From: JANWYQ01 sp034432445
Lineage (GTDB): Bacteria > Chloroflexota > Anaerolineae > JAAEKA01
DNA: 34,362 nt
NCBI GenBank assembly: GCA_034432445.1
Contig: DAOUBX010000272.1
Location: forward strand, 1 to 34,362
Direction: 5' to 3'
In this document: piece by piece, positions 17,546 to 25,241 of the stretch
How the letters are laid out: each line of letters opens with the position of its first letter
Position numbering within the stretch: position 1 is the first letter of the stretch
Made by a program: the position numbers and the translations under genes
Notes under the pieces: model-generated
The model's database searches: none
What the model was told of the DNA's origin: nothing
What the model saw: the letters and a program-made list of their open reading frames with translations, nothing else

Positions 17546-17950
17546 TCACTGCGCTGGCTGCATCTCTCCCCACCCCAACACCATCGCAACCGCGTAGTTC
17601 TCCGTGTGCGACAAGCTAAGGCGCCAGCCCTGCAGCGCCAGCGCGGCAGCGCGCGCCTGGGCTTTGCCGTGCAGCTGAATGGCTGGCTCGCCGGAGTGCT
17701 GCCTGATTACCTCGATCTCGGTCCAATCCACCCAGCCGGCGGCATGCGGCGCTTGAGCTGCCCAGCCGGTGCCCAAGGCCTTGCTGACGGCTTCCTTGGC
17801 GGCCCACCGTGCCGCCAGAGAGTCGGGCCGGCCGGCGCAGTAAGCGATTTCGGCCGGCGTAAAGACACGGCGCAAAAATCGATCGCCCCAGCGCGCGATG
17901 GCGCGCTCGATGCGATGTACCTCAACAAGGTCGACGCCGATGGTGAACAT
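17546..17950 (-). CDS. acpS: holo-[acyl-carrier-protein] synthase
   Basis: The 134-aa product has the expected length and signatures: GVDLVEVHRI with Mg-binding Asp7, WAAKEAVSKALGTG with Glu53, and the C-terminal LSLSHTENYAVAMV. It transfers 4'-phosphopantetheine from CoA to the serine of acyl carrier protein and is needed for fatty-acid synthesis. It is cytoplasmic and normally a trimer. It lies 56 bp after the M16 peptidase genes on the same strand. The ribosome-binding site before the ATG is weak, but the start agrees with the family N-terminus. Confidence 0.95.
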   Translation of the reverse strand: MFTIGVDLVEVHRIERAIARWGDRFLRRVFTPAEIAYCAGRPDSLAARWAAKEAVSKALGTGWAAQAPHAAGWVDWTEIEVIRQHSGEPAIQLHGKAQARAAALALQGWRLSLSHTENYAVAMVLGWGEMQPAQ

Positions 17951-18006
17951 TTCGGAGATGCCAATGCCTTTGCTGCGACAACTGCTGCGCCCCTTGCGTC
18001 GGGCAG

Positions 18007-19320
18007 CTAGTCTGGTTCTCCGCCGGGGCCAGCGACCGCCAACACGTACGCGTCCGATCGCAAAAAGCGCGACGCGGCGGCATGAACCTGCTCGGCCGTG
18101 ACGCTTTCGATCAGATCGCGGTAGCGCAGCAGGTAGTCCAGGCCAAGGTCATACCAGACCATGTCGAGGATGGCGCTGGCCTGGCCTTCGTTGGTCTCCA
18201 AACGCAAAGGAAGCGAACCGATCAGATAAGCTTTGGCGTCGTCGAGCTCCTGCGCCGGGACCAACTCCGTCGTCAACCGTTGCAGCTCTTCCTCAACGGC
18301 AGCCAAGCAACGCTCGACTTTGGTGGGGTCGACCCCTGCGGTCACCAGCCAAGGGCCCGGCTCTTTGCCGGCTTCGAGCGCGCTGTAGACATAGTAGGCC
18401 AGGCCGAGCCGCTCACGCACGTTGTCACCCAACCGCCCCATCATGCCAAAACGGCCCAAGACAGTGTCGGCCAGCCGCGCAGCGTGATAGTCGGGATCGC
18501 TGCGGCGCAAGGCCGGCACGCCGAGCACAAGGTCCGTTTGTGTCTTGCCGGGCAGCGTCGCGGCCGCGCGCACCACGGCGGCCGGTGCATACACAGGTGG
18601 GAACTGCGGCGACTCGGGCGCGCGTCTCGCCCAACCGCCCAGGGTCCGCTCCACCTCGGCAATGGCTGCGGCGGCCGGCACAGCGCCCACGATCACCAGT
18701 ACGCCGCCGGTCGGCCCATAGCTGCGCCGGTAGAAATCGGCCAGCTCCGCGGGCTGCAAGGCGCTCACCGTGTCGACGTTGCCCTCGATCGGCCGCGAGT
18801 AAGGGTGGTCGGCCGGATAGGCCAAGCGGCGAAACAGCAACGAAGCCACAGCACGGGTATCGTTGTTGCGCTCTTGCAGGCTGGTCAGACGCTGGTCGCG
18901 CAGTCGCTCGACCTGTTCTGAGGGGAAGGTAGGATGTTGCAGCGCGTCGCCCAACACATCCAGCACCGTGGCCAGGTCTTCGGCCAGACACTTACCGCTG
19001 ATGCCCACGGCGTGGCGACCGGAATACAGGCTCAAGGAGGCGCCGAGCGACTCGATGGCCGCACTGATCTGCTCAAACGAGCGACGGGCTGTCCCCCGCA
19101 GCAGCATACCGGCGGTCAAGGAGGAGAGGCCAGCCTGCGCCGCCGACTCCAGCACGCTGCCGCCGGGCAAATAGCCATCGATCACCACCGCCGGGCTGCT
19201 GAAGTTCTCGCGCACGAGCACGCGTAACCCGTTGGAGAGGGTCGCCTGGACAATGTTGTCAGGACCGGGAAGGGAGGTAGAGGACATGGTTTTCTTGCTC
19301 TGATCAGCTTGATCGCTCAT
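18007..19320 (-). CDS. M16 family peptidase homologue, non-catalytic subunit
   Basis: The 437-aa product has the two-lobed M16 fold but no HxxEH zinc site; the equivalent position reads AGLSSLTAGMLL. It keeps the substrate-side signature of the partner subunit (RERLGLAYYVYS, C-terminal half). In two-gene M16 systems such a subunit pairs with a catalytic one to form a closed chamber for short peptides. The ATG at 19320 overlaps the stop of the catalytic gene by 4 bp, which supports coupled translation and a heterodimer. No signal peptide is evident. Confidence 0.9.
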   Translation of the reverse strand: MSDQADQSKKTMSSTSLPGPDNIVQATLSNGLRVLVRENFSSPAVVIDGYLPGGSVLESAAQAGLSSLTAGMLLRGTARRSFEQISAAIESLGASLSLYSGRHAVGISGKCLAEDLATVLDVLGDALQHPTFPSEQVERLRDQRLTSLQERNNDTRAVASLLFRRLAYPADHPYSRPIEGNVDTVSALQPAELADFYRRSYGPTGGVLVIVGAVPAAAAIAEVERTLGGWARRAPESPQFPPVYAPAAVVRAAATLPGKTQTDLVLGVPALRRSDPDYHAARLADTVLGRFGMMGRLGDNVRERLGLAYYVYSALEAGKEPGPWLVTAGVDPTKVERCLAAVEEELQRLTTELVPAQELDDAKAYLIGSLPLRLETNEGQASAILDMVWYDLGLDYLLRYRDLIESVTAEQVHAAASRFLRSDAYVLAVAGPGGEPD

Positions 19321-20621
19321 GCACGCCCCGCGGCCCGGTCCGAAACATACCAGCCGACCGTGGCACTCTCCGGCCGCAGGTAGGTCTGGGCGACACGCTG
19401 GACGTCATCCTCGCCAACGGCAGTCAGATGCCGAGGGAAGGCGAGAAACCACTCGACACTGGCGGCCACAATCTGGCTAAAACCCAACCAATAGCCTTGG
19501 CTGCTGACGCTGTCGGCGCTGTAGGCGAACTGGGCCAGGGTCTGTTTGTGGGCCCGCTGCAGGTCGTCTAATGCCAGCGGCTCCTCGGCAATGCGGCGCA
19601 ACTCCGTCCACAACACCTCCTCCACGCGCTGTGGATCAACGCCGTGACGCACGGTGGCGCCCACAGTGAAACCAAAAGGCTCGACCGTAGGGCGCACATC
19701 GCACCCGGCCGAGGCGGCCAGTCCCGTGCTGACCAACGCGCGATAGAGCCGGCTGGTGCGGTTGGTACCGCCGCCGCTAGAGAAGCTCATTGCCCCGGCG
19801 CCGCCCAGGATGGTATCCAGAATCAGCAGGGGGAAGTAGTCGGGATGGGTTGCCGGCACAGCTGGGAAGATCATCTGCACGTAGGCCACCGGCTCAGGGC
19901 CGGTCACACGCACACGTCGCTGCGCCACAGGCGGCGTCGGCGTGGGAGTGGCAGGCACAGGTTGCACCGTGCGCCGCCGCGGAGCGGCGCCAAAGAGCTC
20001 GGTGATGCGCGCCAGCAAAGCCTCGGCGTCGAAATCGCCGGCGGCGACGGCCACGGCGTTGTCAGGGCCGTAGTAGCGATTGTAATGCGCCCACAGCTCG
20101 TCGCGCGTGATGCGCCGCAGATCCTCTTCCCAGCCCAAGATCGGATGCCCATAGCCGTGGCCGGGAAAGGCTGCGGCCAACAGGGCCTCGCGCAGGCGAT
20201 AGGAGGCTTGGTTGGCGCGGCCGGCGCGCTCGGACAAGATGATTGTGCGCTCAGCTTCAACATCGTCGGCGTCGAAGCGCGCGTTCAGCATGCGATCGGC
20301 CTCGATCTGCAAAGCCAGATCGAAATGCTCGGCCGGCAGCGTCTCGTAGTAGGCGGTGTAGTCGTTGGAGGTGAAGCCATTGCGCGTGCCGCCGACGCGC
20401 GCCACCAGCTTGTGCACGTAGGCGCCGGGGAATCGCTCGGTGCCACGGAAGAGCATATGCTCCACCCAATGCGTCAAGCCGGTCTGCGGCCGCTGCTCAA
20501 CGCGACTGCCGACGTTGTACCAAATCCAGAAGCTCGCCACCGGCGCGTGGCGCATGGGGCGCAGCAGCACGCGCAGTCCGTTGGCGAGTCTCTCCTCGCG
20601 CAGCTCATCGTTCACGGTCAT
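19317..20621 (-). CDS. M16 family zinc metallopeptidase, catalytic subunit
   Basis: The 434-aa product has the inverted zinc motif HxxEH at His51, Glu54 and His55 (THWVEHMLFRG). An acidic helix about 75 residues later (ERTIILSE) supplies the third ligand. The segments GGTRNGFTSNDYTAYYETLP and YYGPDNAVAVAAGDF are typical of the family. It should degrade small peptides together with the overlapping non-catalytic partner. I prefer the ATG at 20621, which has GAAGAG 8 nt upstream; a GTG at 20630 is possible but leaves no room for a ribosome-binding site. It follows ugd by 12 bp, so the two are probably cotranscribed, although no functional link is obvious. Confidence 0.92.
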   Translation of the reverse strand: MTVNDELREERLANGLRVLLRPMRHAPVASFWIWYNVGSRVEQRPQTGLTHWVEHMLFRGTERFPGAYVHKLVARVGGTRNGFTSNDYTAYYETLPAEHFDLALQIEADRMLNARFDADDVEAERTIILSERAGRANQASYRLREALLAAAFPGHGYGHPILGWEEDLRRITRDELWAHYNRYYGPDNAVAVAAGDFDAEALLARITELFGAAPRRRTVQPVPATPTPTPPVAQRRVRVTGPEPVAYVQMIFPAVPATHPDYFPLLILDTILGGAGAMSFSSGGGTNRTSRLYRALVSTGLAASAGCDVRPTVEPFGFTVGATVRHGVDPQRVEEVLWTELRRIAEEPLALDDLQRAHKQTLAQFAYSADSVSSQGYWLGFSQIVAASVEWFLAFPRHLTAVGEDDVQRVAQTYLRPESATVGWYVSDRAAGRA

Positions 20622-20633
20622 GAAGTGCACTCT

Positions 20634-21989
20634 TCAGGCGCTCGAGGGCAGGGCCGGCGTCACAATCGTGGGCTTGCCTTCTTCGTTTTTGGCAACCAGG
20701 CGTCCCACGCCGAAATAGCGGAAGCCCAGATCGCTCATGGTCACCGGATCATAGATGTTGCGGCCGTCGTACACCACCGGCTGGCGCATGGCGCGGCGGA
20801 TGCGCGGCATGTCGAGGTGACGAAACTCGTTCCACTCCGTGCAAACGATGATGGCGTCGCAGCCATCGGCCAAAGCGTAGGGGTCTTCTGCCAACTGCAG
20901 CTCCGGCAGCTCGCGGCTGGCAACCGGCATGGCCACCGGGTCATAGCCCTTGACCACAGCCCCCTCGTTGCGCAACAGATGTGCCAGCTCGACCGCCGGC
21001 GCCTCGCGCATGTCGTCCGTGTTCGGCTTGAAGGCCAGCCCCAGCAAGCCCACGGTACGATCGCGCAGTCCGCCCAACTCAGCCCGCAGCTTGTGGATCA
21101 CTTTGCGGCGTTGATCGCGGTTGATGTCCATCACGGCGCGCAGCAGCGCCGGGTGGGTGCCGTGGATCAAAGCCATGTGCTCTAGAGCCAGCACGTCTTT
21201 GGGAAAACAACTTCCCCCGTAGCCCAGGCCTGCGTCCAGGAAATAACGACCGATGCGCTTGTCATAGCCCATGCCGGCGGCCACTTCCTTTACGTCAGCG
21301 CCTAGCTCTTCACAGATGGCGGCGATCTCGTTGATGAAGGAGATGCGGGTAGCCAGGAAGGCGTTGGAGGCGTACTTGATCATCTCGGCCGTGCGCAGGT
21401 CGGTGACCACGATAGGCGCGCGCAGCGCCAGGTGCAGCTGGGCCACCTTTTCAGCAGCCTCCTTGTTGAGCGAGCCGAGCACGACGCGGTCCGGGTTCAG
21501 AAAGTCGCTGATGGCGTTGCCCTCGCGCAGAAACTCCGGGTTGGACACCACGGCGAAAGGTATCGGACTGGGCTGGTTGCGGGTCACAATGTCGGCCACC
21601 CAATCGCCGGTGCCCACGGGGACGGTGCTCTTGTTGATGATGATCAGCGGCGCCGTCATCGTGCGGGCGATCTCCTCGGCGGCCATGCGCACATAGCGCA
21701 GATCAGCCTCCCCATCCACCCCAGAGGGCGTGCCCACCGCAATGAACACAAACTCAGCGCCGTCCAGACCCTCGGCATACGAAGTGGTAAAGGTCAGGCG
21801 GCCTGCGCGCACGTTGCGCTCTACCATCTCCTCCAACCCCGGCTCGTAGATCGGCATGCGGCCTGCTTGCAACGCCGCAATCTTCTGCGCGTTGATGTCG
21901 ACGCAAACCACTCTGTTGCCCAGGTCGGCGAAACAGGTGCCGGTCACCAGGCCGACATAGCCGGTGCCGATGACGCAGATGTTCTTCAT
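20634..21989 (-). CDS. ugd: UDP-glucose 6-dehydrogenase
   Basis: The 451-aa product starts with the Rossmann motif GTGYVG and has catalytic Cys261 in GGSCFPKD. Other family segments present are STVPVGT, NPEFLREG and GLAFKPNTDDMREAP. It oxidises UDP-glucose to UDP-glucuronate using two NAD+, providing a precursor for surface polysaccharides. I chose the ATG at 21989, which gives the canonical MKNICVIGTG start; the frame is open for 83 more codons upstream without similarity. It lies 137 bp after a YbhN/AglD-like membrane protein gene, and both could serve envelope glycan or glycolipid synthesis. Confidence 0.95.
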   Translation of the reverse strand: MKNICVIGTGYVGLVTGTCFADLGNRVVCVDINAQKIAALQAGRMPIYEPGLEEMVERNVRAGRLTFTTSYAEGLDGAEFVFIAVGTPSGVDGEADLRYVRMAAEEIARTMTAPLIIINKSTVPVGTGDWVADIVTRNQPSPIPFAVVSNPEFLREGNAISDFLNPDRVVLGSLNKEAAEKVAQLHLALRAPIVVTDLRTAEMIKYASNAFLATRISFINEIAAICEELGADVKEVAAGMGYDKRIGRYFLDAGLGYGGSCFPKDVLALEHMALIHGTHPALLRAVMDINRDQRRKVIHKLRAELGGLRDRTVGLLGLAFKPNTDDMREAPAVELAHLLRNEGAVVKGYDPVAMPVASRELPELQLAEDPYALADGCDAIIVCTEWNEFRHLDMPRIRRAMRQPVVYDGRNIYDPVTMSDLGFRYFGVGRLVAKNEEGKPTIVTPALPSSA

Positions 21990-22126
21990 GGAATGACAAA
22001 CTCCCTGCAATTTTATGTCGTGTCGATATTGTCGAAGCAACGGACATGACGCGTGCGTTGCCGCCGTCCGCGCCCGTCTGCGGCGCCGGCACGCCAGCCC
22101 ACGCGCGCTGTGGCCGAACCCTGTAG

Positions 22127-23149
22127 CTACGGTGTATCCAGGCTCTGAGCTTTTTGCACGCGCGCCGTCGAAACATCCGACCAGGCGAGCTGCGCGCGGC
22201 GGAAGTAATAAGCTCCCAGAATCGTGATCGGGAACCAAAGCGCCGCGTGCAGGACGATAGTATAGCCAAACGCCAAGTTCTTGTCTACTCCATACGCCGT
22301 TAGCACGGCGATGCCGGGCGTGTCGAACGTGCCGACGTAGCCTGGGGCCGAAGGGATCGTAGTGGCCAGGTTGACGATGCCATTCATCAGCATGAGCACG
22401 AAGAAGGGCACCGGAAACCCGCCCGCCTGGCGGTCAAAGGCGTGCATGACGAACCAGTACTTGCCGGTTTCCATCAGCCAAATAAAGACCGACGAGACAA
22501 AAACCATCAACACATCGCGCGGGCTGCGAAAGAACTCCAGGCCCCGCAGGAAGCGCTCCAAAAAGCCGTCAACCGGGTGACGCACGCGCTCAGGCAAGAT
22601 GCGCCGCAACGTAGCGGTATACAGGCGACGCGCCCAGTGGGGCCGAATCGCCAGGACGATGAACACCGCCAGGGCGCTGAAGAAGAGCACGCTGGCGCCG
22701 ATGACATAGACCCGCAAGCCGCCCGGCACCGGTGCAAAAGGCAGGGCGATAAACACAAACATCAGCATCACCAACCCGTCAAACACACGCTCCACCACCA
22801 CAGTGGTCAAGCTGGAGCTCATGCTGATGTCATCGGTGCGCTTGAGCACATAACAACGCAAAACCTCGCCGGCGCGGACCGGAAAGATGTTGTTGCCCAT
22901 ATAGCCGATGCACACAATGGGAAAAAGCCGCCGCAGCCGGATGACCTTCAGCGGCCGCAGCATATAGTGCCACCGCCAAGTCCTGCCCCACACGGCCACG
23001 AAGTAGATCATGACCGCCGGCACCAGCCAGTAGTAATCGGCTTGCGCCAACCAGAAGCGCACCTCGCGCAGGTCAAGCCCGCGCAGGGCAAAATAGAGAA
23101 AGAAAGCGCTGATGGCAATCCCCAACAGCACGCGCAACCGTTTCTGCAT
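22127..23149 (-). CDS. lysylphosphatidylglycerol synthase TM region / YbhN-AglD family membrane protein
   Basis: The 340-aa product has about seven or eight membrane segments. The family pattern includes GRTWRWHYML near residue 55 and NNIFPVRAGEVLRCYVL near 92, followed by SSSLTTVVVERVFDGL. Later a PSAPGYVGTFD motif is typical of this flippase-like domain (UPF0104). There is no soluble aminoacyl-transferase domain, so it is not a full MprF. Relatives are linked to glycolipid or lipid-linked sugar handling, and the precise reaction is unknown. A diverged MITE-like repeat lies 18 bp upstream, so the gene's promoter is either in or before it; I see no clear one. Confidence 0.85.
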   Translation of the reverse strand: MQKRLRVLLGIAISAFFLYFALRGLDLREVRFWLAQADYYWLVPAVMIYFVAVWGRTWRWHYMLRPLKVIRLRRLFPIVCIGYMGNNIFPVRAGEVLRCYVLKRTDDISMSSSLTTVVVERVFDGLVMLMFVFIALPFAPVPGGLRVYVIGASVLFFSALAVFIVLAIRPHWARRLYTATLRRILPERVRHPVDGFLERFLRGLEFFRSPRDVLMVFVSSVFIWLMETGKYWFVMHAFDRQAGGFPVPFFVLMLMNGIVNLATTIPSAPGYVGTFDTPGIAVLTAYGVDKNLAFGYTIVLHAALWFPITILGAYYFRRAQLAWSDVSTARVQKAQSLDTP

Positions 23150-23167
23150 CTCTCGTCTTTCTAGCGA

Positions 23168-23281
23168 GTTACTACCCAGGTATCGGGCGTTTACGATCGC
23201 TGTGGAGCCTGAATTGGTTTCACAGATGCCGTTGCCAACGCCAATCCAAGCACCCGATCTCCATAACGGAGTAGTAGTTAC
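23168..23281. repeat. diverged relative of the GTAAC MITE family
   Basis: The left end GTTACTACCCAG matches the MITE end at 10 of 12 positions, and the next segment (AGGTATCGGGCGTTT) matches AGGTGCCGGGCATTT at 12 of 15 after a 4-bp gap. The right end, read inward, begins GTAACTACT. At 114 bp the length is close to the intact 111-bp copies. The flanking 8-mers (TCTAGCGA and GATAGATC) do not match, so the target duplication is lost or the assignment is wrong. Confidence 0.4.
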
Positions 23282-23291
23282 GATAGATCAC

Positions 23292-23333
23292 AAAAAGACA
23301 GGCGGATCAGAAGCCCGAGAGCCTCGACCCGCC
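23292..23333 (-). terminator. terminator after the SWIM protein gene
   Basis: On the minus strand an 8-bp stem (GGCGGGTC with GATCCGCC, one G-T type mismatch) is followed by TGTCTTTTTG. It lies about 31 bp after the SWIM gene stop. Confidence 0.7.
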
Positions 23334-23364
23334 CGTCCACTAGCGAACGGTCTCCCGTCGCTGC

Positions 23365-23628
23365 TCAATTGAGGACTGGCTCCGGCGCCGCAGACTGGGC
23401 AGGCACGACGGTGTCGCCCAAGACACGTTCCATGGCCATGATGTGGCTGCACACGCCCATCCGCACCGCCTCCTCGCATGTGCAGTGCCACTCGCCATCG
23501 CGGTAAGTTACCTTGTGCGTGTTGTGTTCACCCTCGAACGTCACTTCGAAACTATTGAACTCAATGCGATGCCTCTCTTGGGCGTATTGCCTGGCCTTGA
23601 TGATGCGAGAAACCAATCCTGTGTCCAT
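23365..23628 (-). CDS. small SWIM zinc-finger protein
   Basis: The 87-aa product has a SWIM-type CxC...CxH motif at Cys49, Cys51, Cys60 and His62 (HCTCEEAVRMGVCSH). It is preceded by a beta-rich stretch (FEVTFEGEHNTHKVTYRDGEW), the usual context for this finger. SWIM domains bind zinc and mediate DNA or protein contacts; here the domain stands alone, so the partner is unknown. A strong GGAGGG lies 4 nt before the ATG at 23628, which overrides the longer open frame upstream. It is followed by a terminator. A promoter at 23860-23888 lies about 225 nt upstream, with a terminator-like hairpin in between, so expression may depend on readthrough of that hairpin. Confidence 0.8.
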   Translation of the reverse strand: MDTGLVSRIIKARQYAQERHRIEFNSFEVTFEGEHNTHKVTYRDGEWHCTCEEAVRMGVCSHIMAMERVLGDTVVPAQSAAPEPVLN

Positions 23629-23723
23629 GCAACCCTCCGTTGATCTGCAAAGTGGACTCAGACGGCAAGGGTGAGGGATCACGCAGCCCCTGCCACACTC
23701 GCTTTGCCGAGCCCCGCAGCTGC

Positions 23724-23768
23724 CAATAAACAAAGGAACACCGCGGCCCTAGTCGCCTTGGTGTTCCT
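23724..23768 (-). terminator. intrinsic terminator of the candidate small RNA
   Basis: On the minus strand AGGAACACC pairs with GGTGTTCCT (9 bp), with a further internal GGC/GCC pairing. The tail is TTTGTTTATT. It lies about 85-120 nt after the predicted transcription start and before the SWIM gene. Confidence 0.7.
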
Positions 23769-23853
23769 CGGTTAAGCTCCATCTTGCAGTGCGCGCTACC
23801 AGCATGTGCTTGATCTCCAACGAGCGGTGCGAGTCCACAAGCCACCGCTCACT
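23724..23853 (-). ncRNA. candidate small RNA or attenuated leader upstream of the SWIM gene
   Basis: The minus-strand stretch is bounded by a strong promoter (predicted start near 23853) and a Rho-independent terminator (hairpin 23734-23768), giving an RNA of about 130 nt. Near its 5' end is a perfect 8-bp hairpin, GAGCGGTG pairing with CACCGCTC across a 13-nt loop. No convincing reading frame fits inside. It could be a free-standing small RNA or a leader that controls the SWIM gene 100 nt further on. I do not recognise an Rfam family. Confidence 0.45.
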
Positions 23854-23859
23854 GACCCC

Positions 23860-23888
23860 AGTATATCTACAATATACGGGTTTGTCAA
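23860..23888 (-). promoter_or_regulatory. strong sigma70-like promoter of the candidate small RNA / SWIM unit
   Basis: On the minus strand a perfect TTGACA (23883-23888) and TATACT (23860-23865) are separated by 17 bp. It lies 22 bp after the rsmI stop, so this unit is initiated separately from rsmI. Confidence 0.8.
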
Positions 23889-23910
23889 TCAACCGTGCAC
23901 AACGAACGCC

Positions 23911-24786
23911 CTACGTCTGGCCGACCGCGTCCGTTTCGTCATCCGGCGGCGCTTCCTGCAGAGCCATGGCATACACCCGGCTGCGCTCCCAGCCGGAAAG
24001 GCGGCTGACTATGCGTGCAATGCTGGCTGAGCTTAACCCTTCTTCTTGCAACAGGGCAATGGCTTCGGCCACGCGGCCTGTGGGCCACATGTGGCGCTCT
24101 GGACGGCGACCCGCACCAGCGATTACCAATGTGATCTCACCGCGCGCCGGTTGCTGCGCAAAATGTGTTATGGCCTGGCCCACCGTGCCACGCCACACCT
24201 CTTCGTGCAGCTTGGTGAGCTCGCGCGCCACCGCGATCGGTCGATCGCCGAGCACTGCACTCAGGTCGGCCAGCGCCTCCGCCAGTCGCTGGGGCGTTTC
24301 AAAGGCCACCATGGCGCCCGGCTCATCGATCAGCTCGGCCAGAAACGCCCGCCGCGCCGCTGCACGGCGCGGCAGATAGCCCACAAAGGTGAACCGATCA
24401 ACCGGCAACCCTGACACTGCCAGCGCCGCCGTAATGGCAGAAGGCCCCGGGATCACCACAACCTGATGCCCCGCAGCCAATGCTGTCGTCACCAGCTCGT
24501 AGCCGGGATCGGCCAGGCCGGGCATGCCGGCATCCGACACCAGCGCCACACGCTGCCCGGCTTCCAGCGCCGCCAACACCCGCGCCATGCGATTGGCCTT
24601 CTGTTGCGCGTAAGCGTCTGTATACGTCACCAGCGGCGTGTGCAGGCCAAAGTGGCTCAGAAGGCCGCGTGTGACGCGCGTGTCTTCGGCGGCGATTAGG
24701 TCAACCTCGGCCAAGGTGCGCAGGCCGCGCGGGCTGAGGTCGTCTAGGTTGCCGATCGGTGTGCCAACGATGTAGAGGGTGCCCAT
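23911..24786 (-). CDS. rsmI: 16S rRNA (cytidine1402-2'-O)-methyltransferase
   Basis: The 291-aa product has the tetrapyrrole-methylase fold with the RsmI signatures: LYIVGTPIGNLDDLSPR at the start, AEDTRVTRGLL, VSDAGMPGLADPG and VIPGPSAITAALAVSGLP. It 2'-O-methylates C1402 of 16S rRNA using SAM. The length is normal. The ATG at 24786 lies only 12 bp after the predicted -10 box, so the mRNA leader would be about 6 nt. The gene is divergent from the RusA gene, with only 35 bp between the start codons. Confidence 0.96.
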   Translation of the reverse strand: MGTLYIVGTPIGNLDDLSPRGLRTLAEVDLIAAEDTRVTRGLLSHFGLHTPLVTYTDAYAQQKANRMARVLAALEAGQRVALVSDAGMPGLADPGYELVTTALAAGHQVVVIPGPSAITAALAVSGLPVDRFTFVGYLPRRAAARRAFLAELIDEPGAMVAFETPQRLAEALADLSAVLGDRPIAVARELTKLHEEVWRGTVGQAITHFAQQPARGEITLVIAGAGRRPERHMWPTGRVAEAIALLQEEGLSSASIARIVSRLSGWERSRVYAMALQEAPPDDETDAVGQT

Positions 24787-24815
24787 TTGACAAAATAGAA
24801 CATACGAGCTAATAT
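24787..24815 (+). promoter_or_regulatory. promoter of the RusA-type gene (leaderless)
   Basis: A perfect TTGACA at 24787-24792 and TAATAT at 24810-24815 are separated by 17 bp. The ATG begins at 24822, 6 bp after the -10 box, so transcription should start at or very close to the A of the ATG. The -35 box abuts the rsmI start codon. Confidence 0.8.
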
Positions 24816-24828
24816 CGCGCTATGTCAA
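24799..24828 (-). promoter_or_regulatory. promoter of rsmI (near-leaderless)
   Basis: On the minus strand a perfect TTGACA (24823-24828) lies inside the first codons of the RusA gene. A TATGTT (24799-24804) follows after 18 bp. The rsmI ATG is 12 bp further on. This promoter overlaps the opposing one almost completely. Confidence 0.65.
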
Positions 24829-25241
24829 CACCGCCGCCGCTGCGCATCACGCTCAATCTGCCGTTGCCGCCGAGCATCAACCAGCAGTACGCCACCGTTG
24901 ACGGTCGCCGCGTCCTGAGCCAAACCTCGCGCCTCTACAAACGGGATGTGATCCGGCGCATTCAGCACCTGCGGCGGCAGGGAGCGATCCCTGACGCCTT
25001 TGTAGCCCGCCTCAAGGCCGGCTACCTGGCGCTGTTCATCGACTTCTACTTTCCCACCCCGCTGCGCCGTGACCTGGACGGCGGCCTCAAGATCGCACAA
25101 GATGCCATCTGCGCCGGGCTGGGCATGGACGACCGACGGGTCGTCGACATTCACATGGTCAAGCGCACCGACCCGACCAATCCGCGCATCGAAGTTGAGC
25201 TGGAGGCACTGACCGATTGGAGCTTCACAGGCGCTCATTGA
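24822..25241 (+). CDS. RusA-family crossover junction endodeoxyribonuclease
   Basis: The 139-aa product has the RusA fold features: an N-terminal LNLPLPPSINQQY strand/loop, then RRDLDGGLKIAQDAICAGL with Asp84, Asp86 and Asp94. A further acidic pair Asp103/Asp104 lies in GMDDRRVVD, and VVDIHMVKR follows, as expected. These acids form the metal site that resolves Holliday junctions in E. coli RusA, a dimer acting next to CC sequences. RusA genes are often on prophages; here the neighbours are housekeeping genes and composition is unremarkable, so this appears to be a resident copy. The start is set by the leaderless promoter. The stop overlaps the end of the convergent gene by 7 bp. Confidence 0.85.
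   Translation: MSTPPPLRITLNLPLPPSINQQYATVDGRRVLSQTSRLYKRDVIRRIQHLRRQGAIPDAFVARLKAGYLALFIDFYFPTPLRRDLDGGLKIAQDAICAGLGMDDRRVVDIHMVKRTDPTNPRIEVELEALTDWSFTGAH

Noticed and set aside
23629..23733. Longer N-terminus for the SWIM protein
   Set aside because: The extension is Cys/Pro-rich without similarity and includes the terminator tail; a strong GGAGGG precedes the ATG at 23628.
23724..23853. T-box riboswitch
   Set aside because: The GC-rich terminator region recalls a T-box, but the GGGTGGNACCGCG antiterminator motif is absent and the next gene is not an aminoacyl-tRNA synthetase or amino-acid gene.
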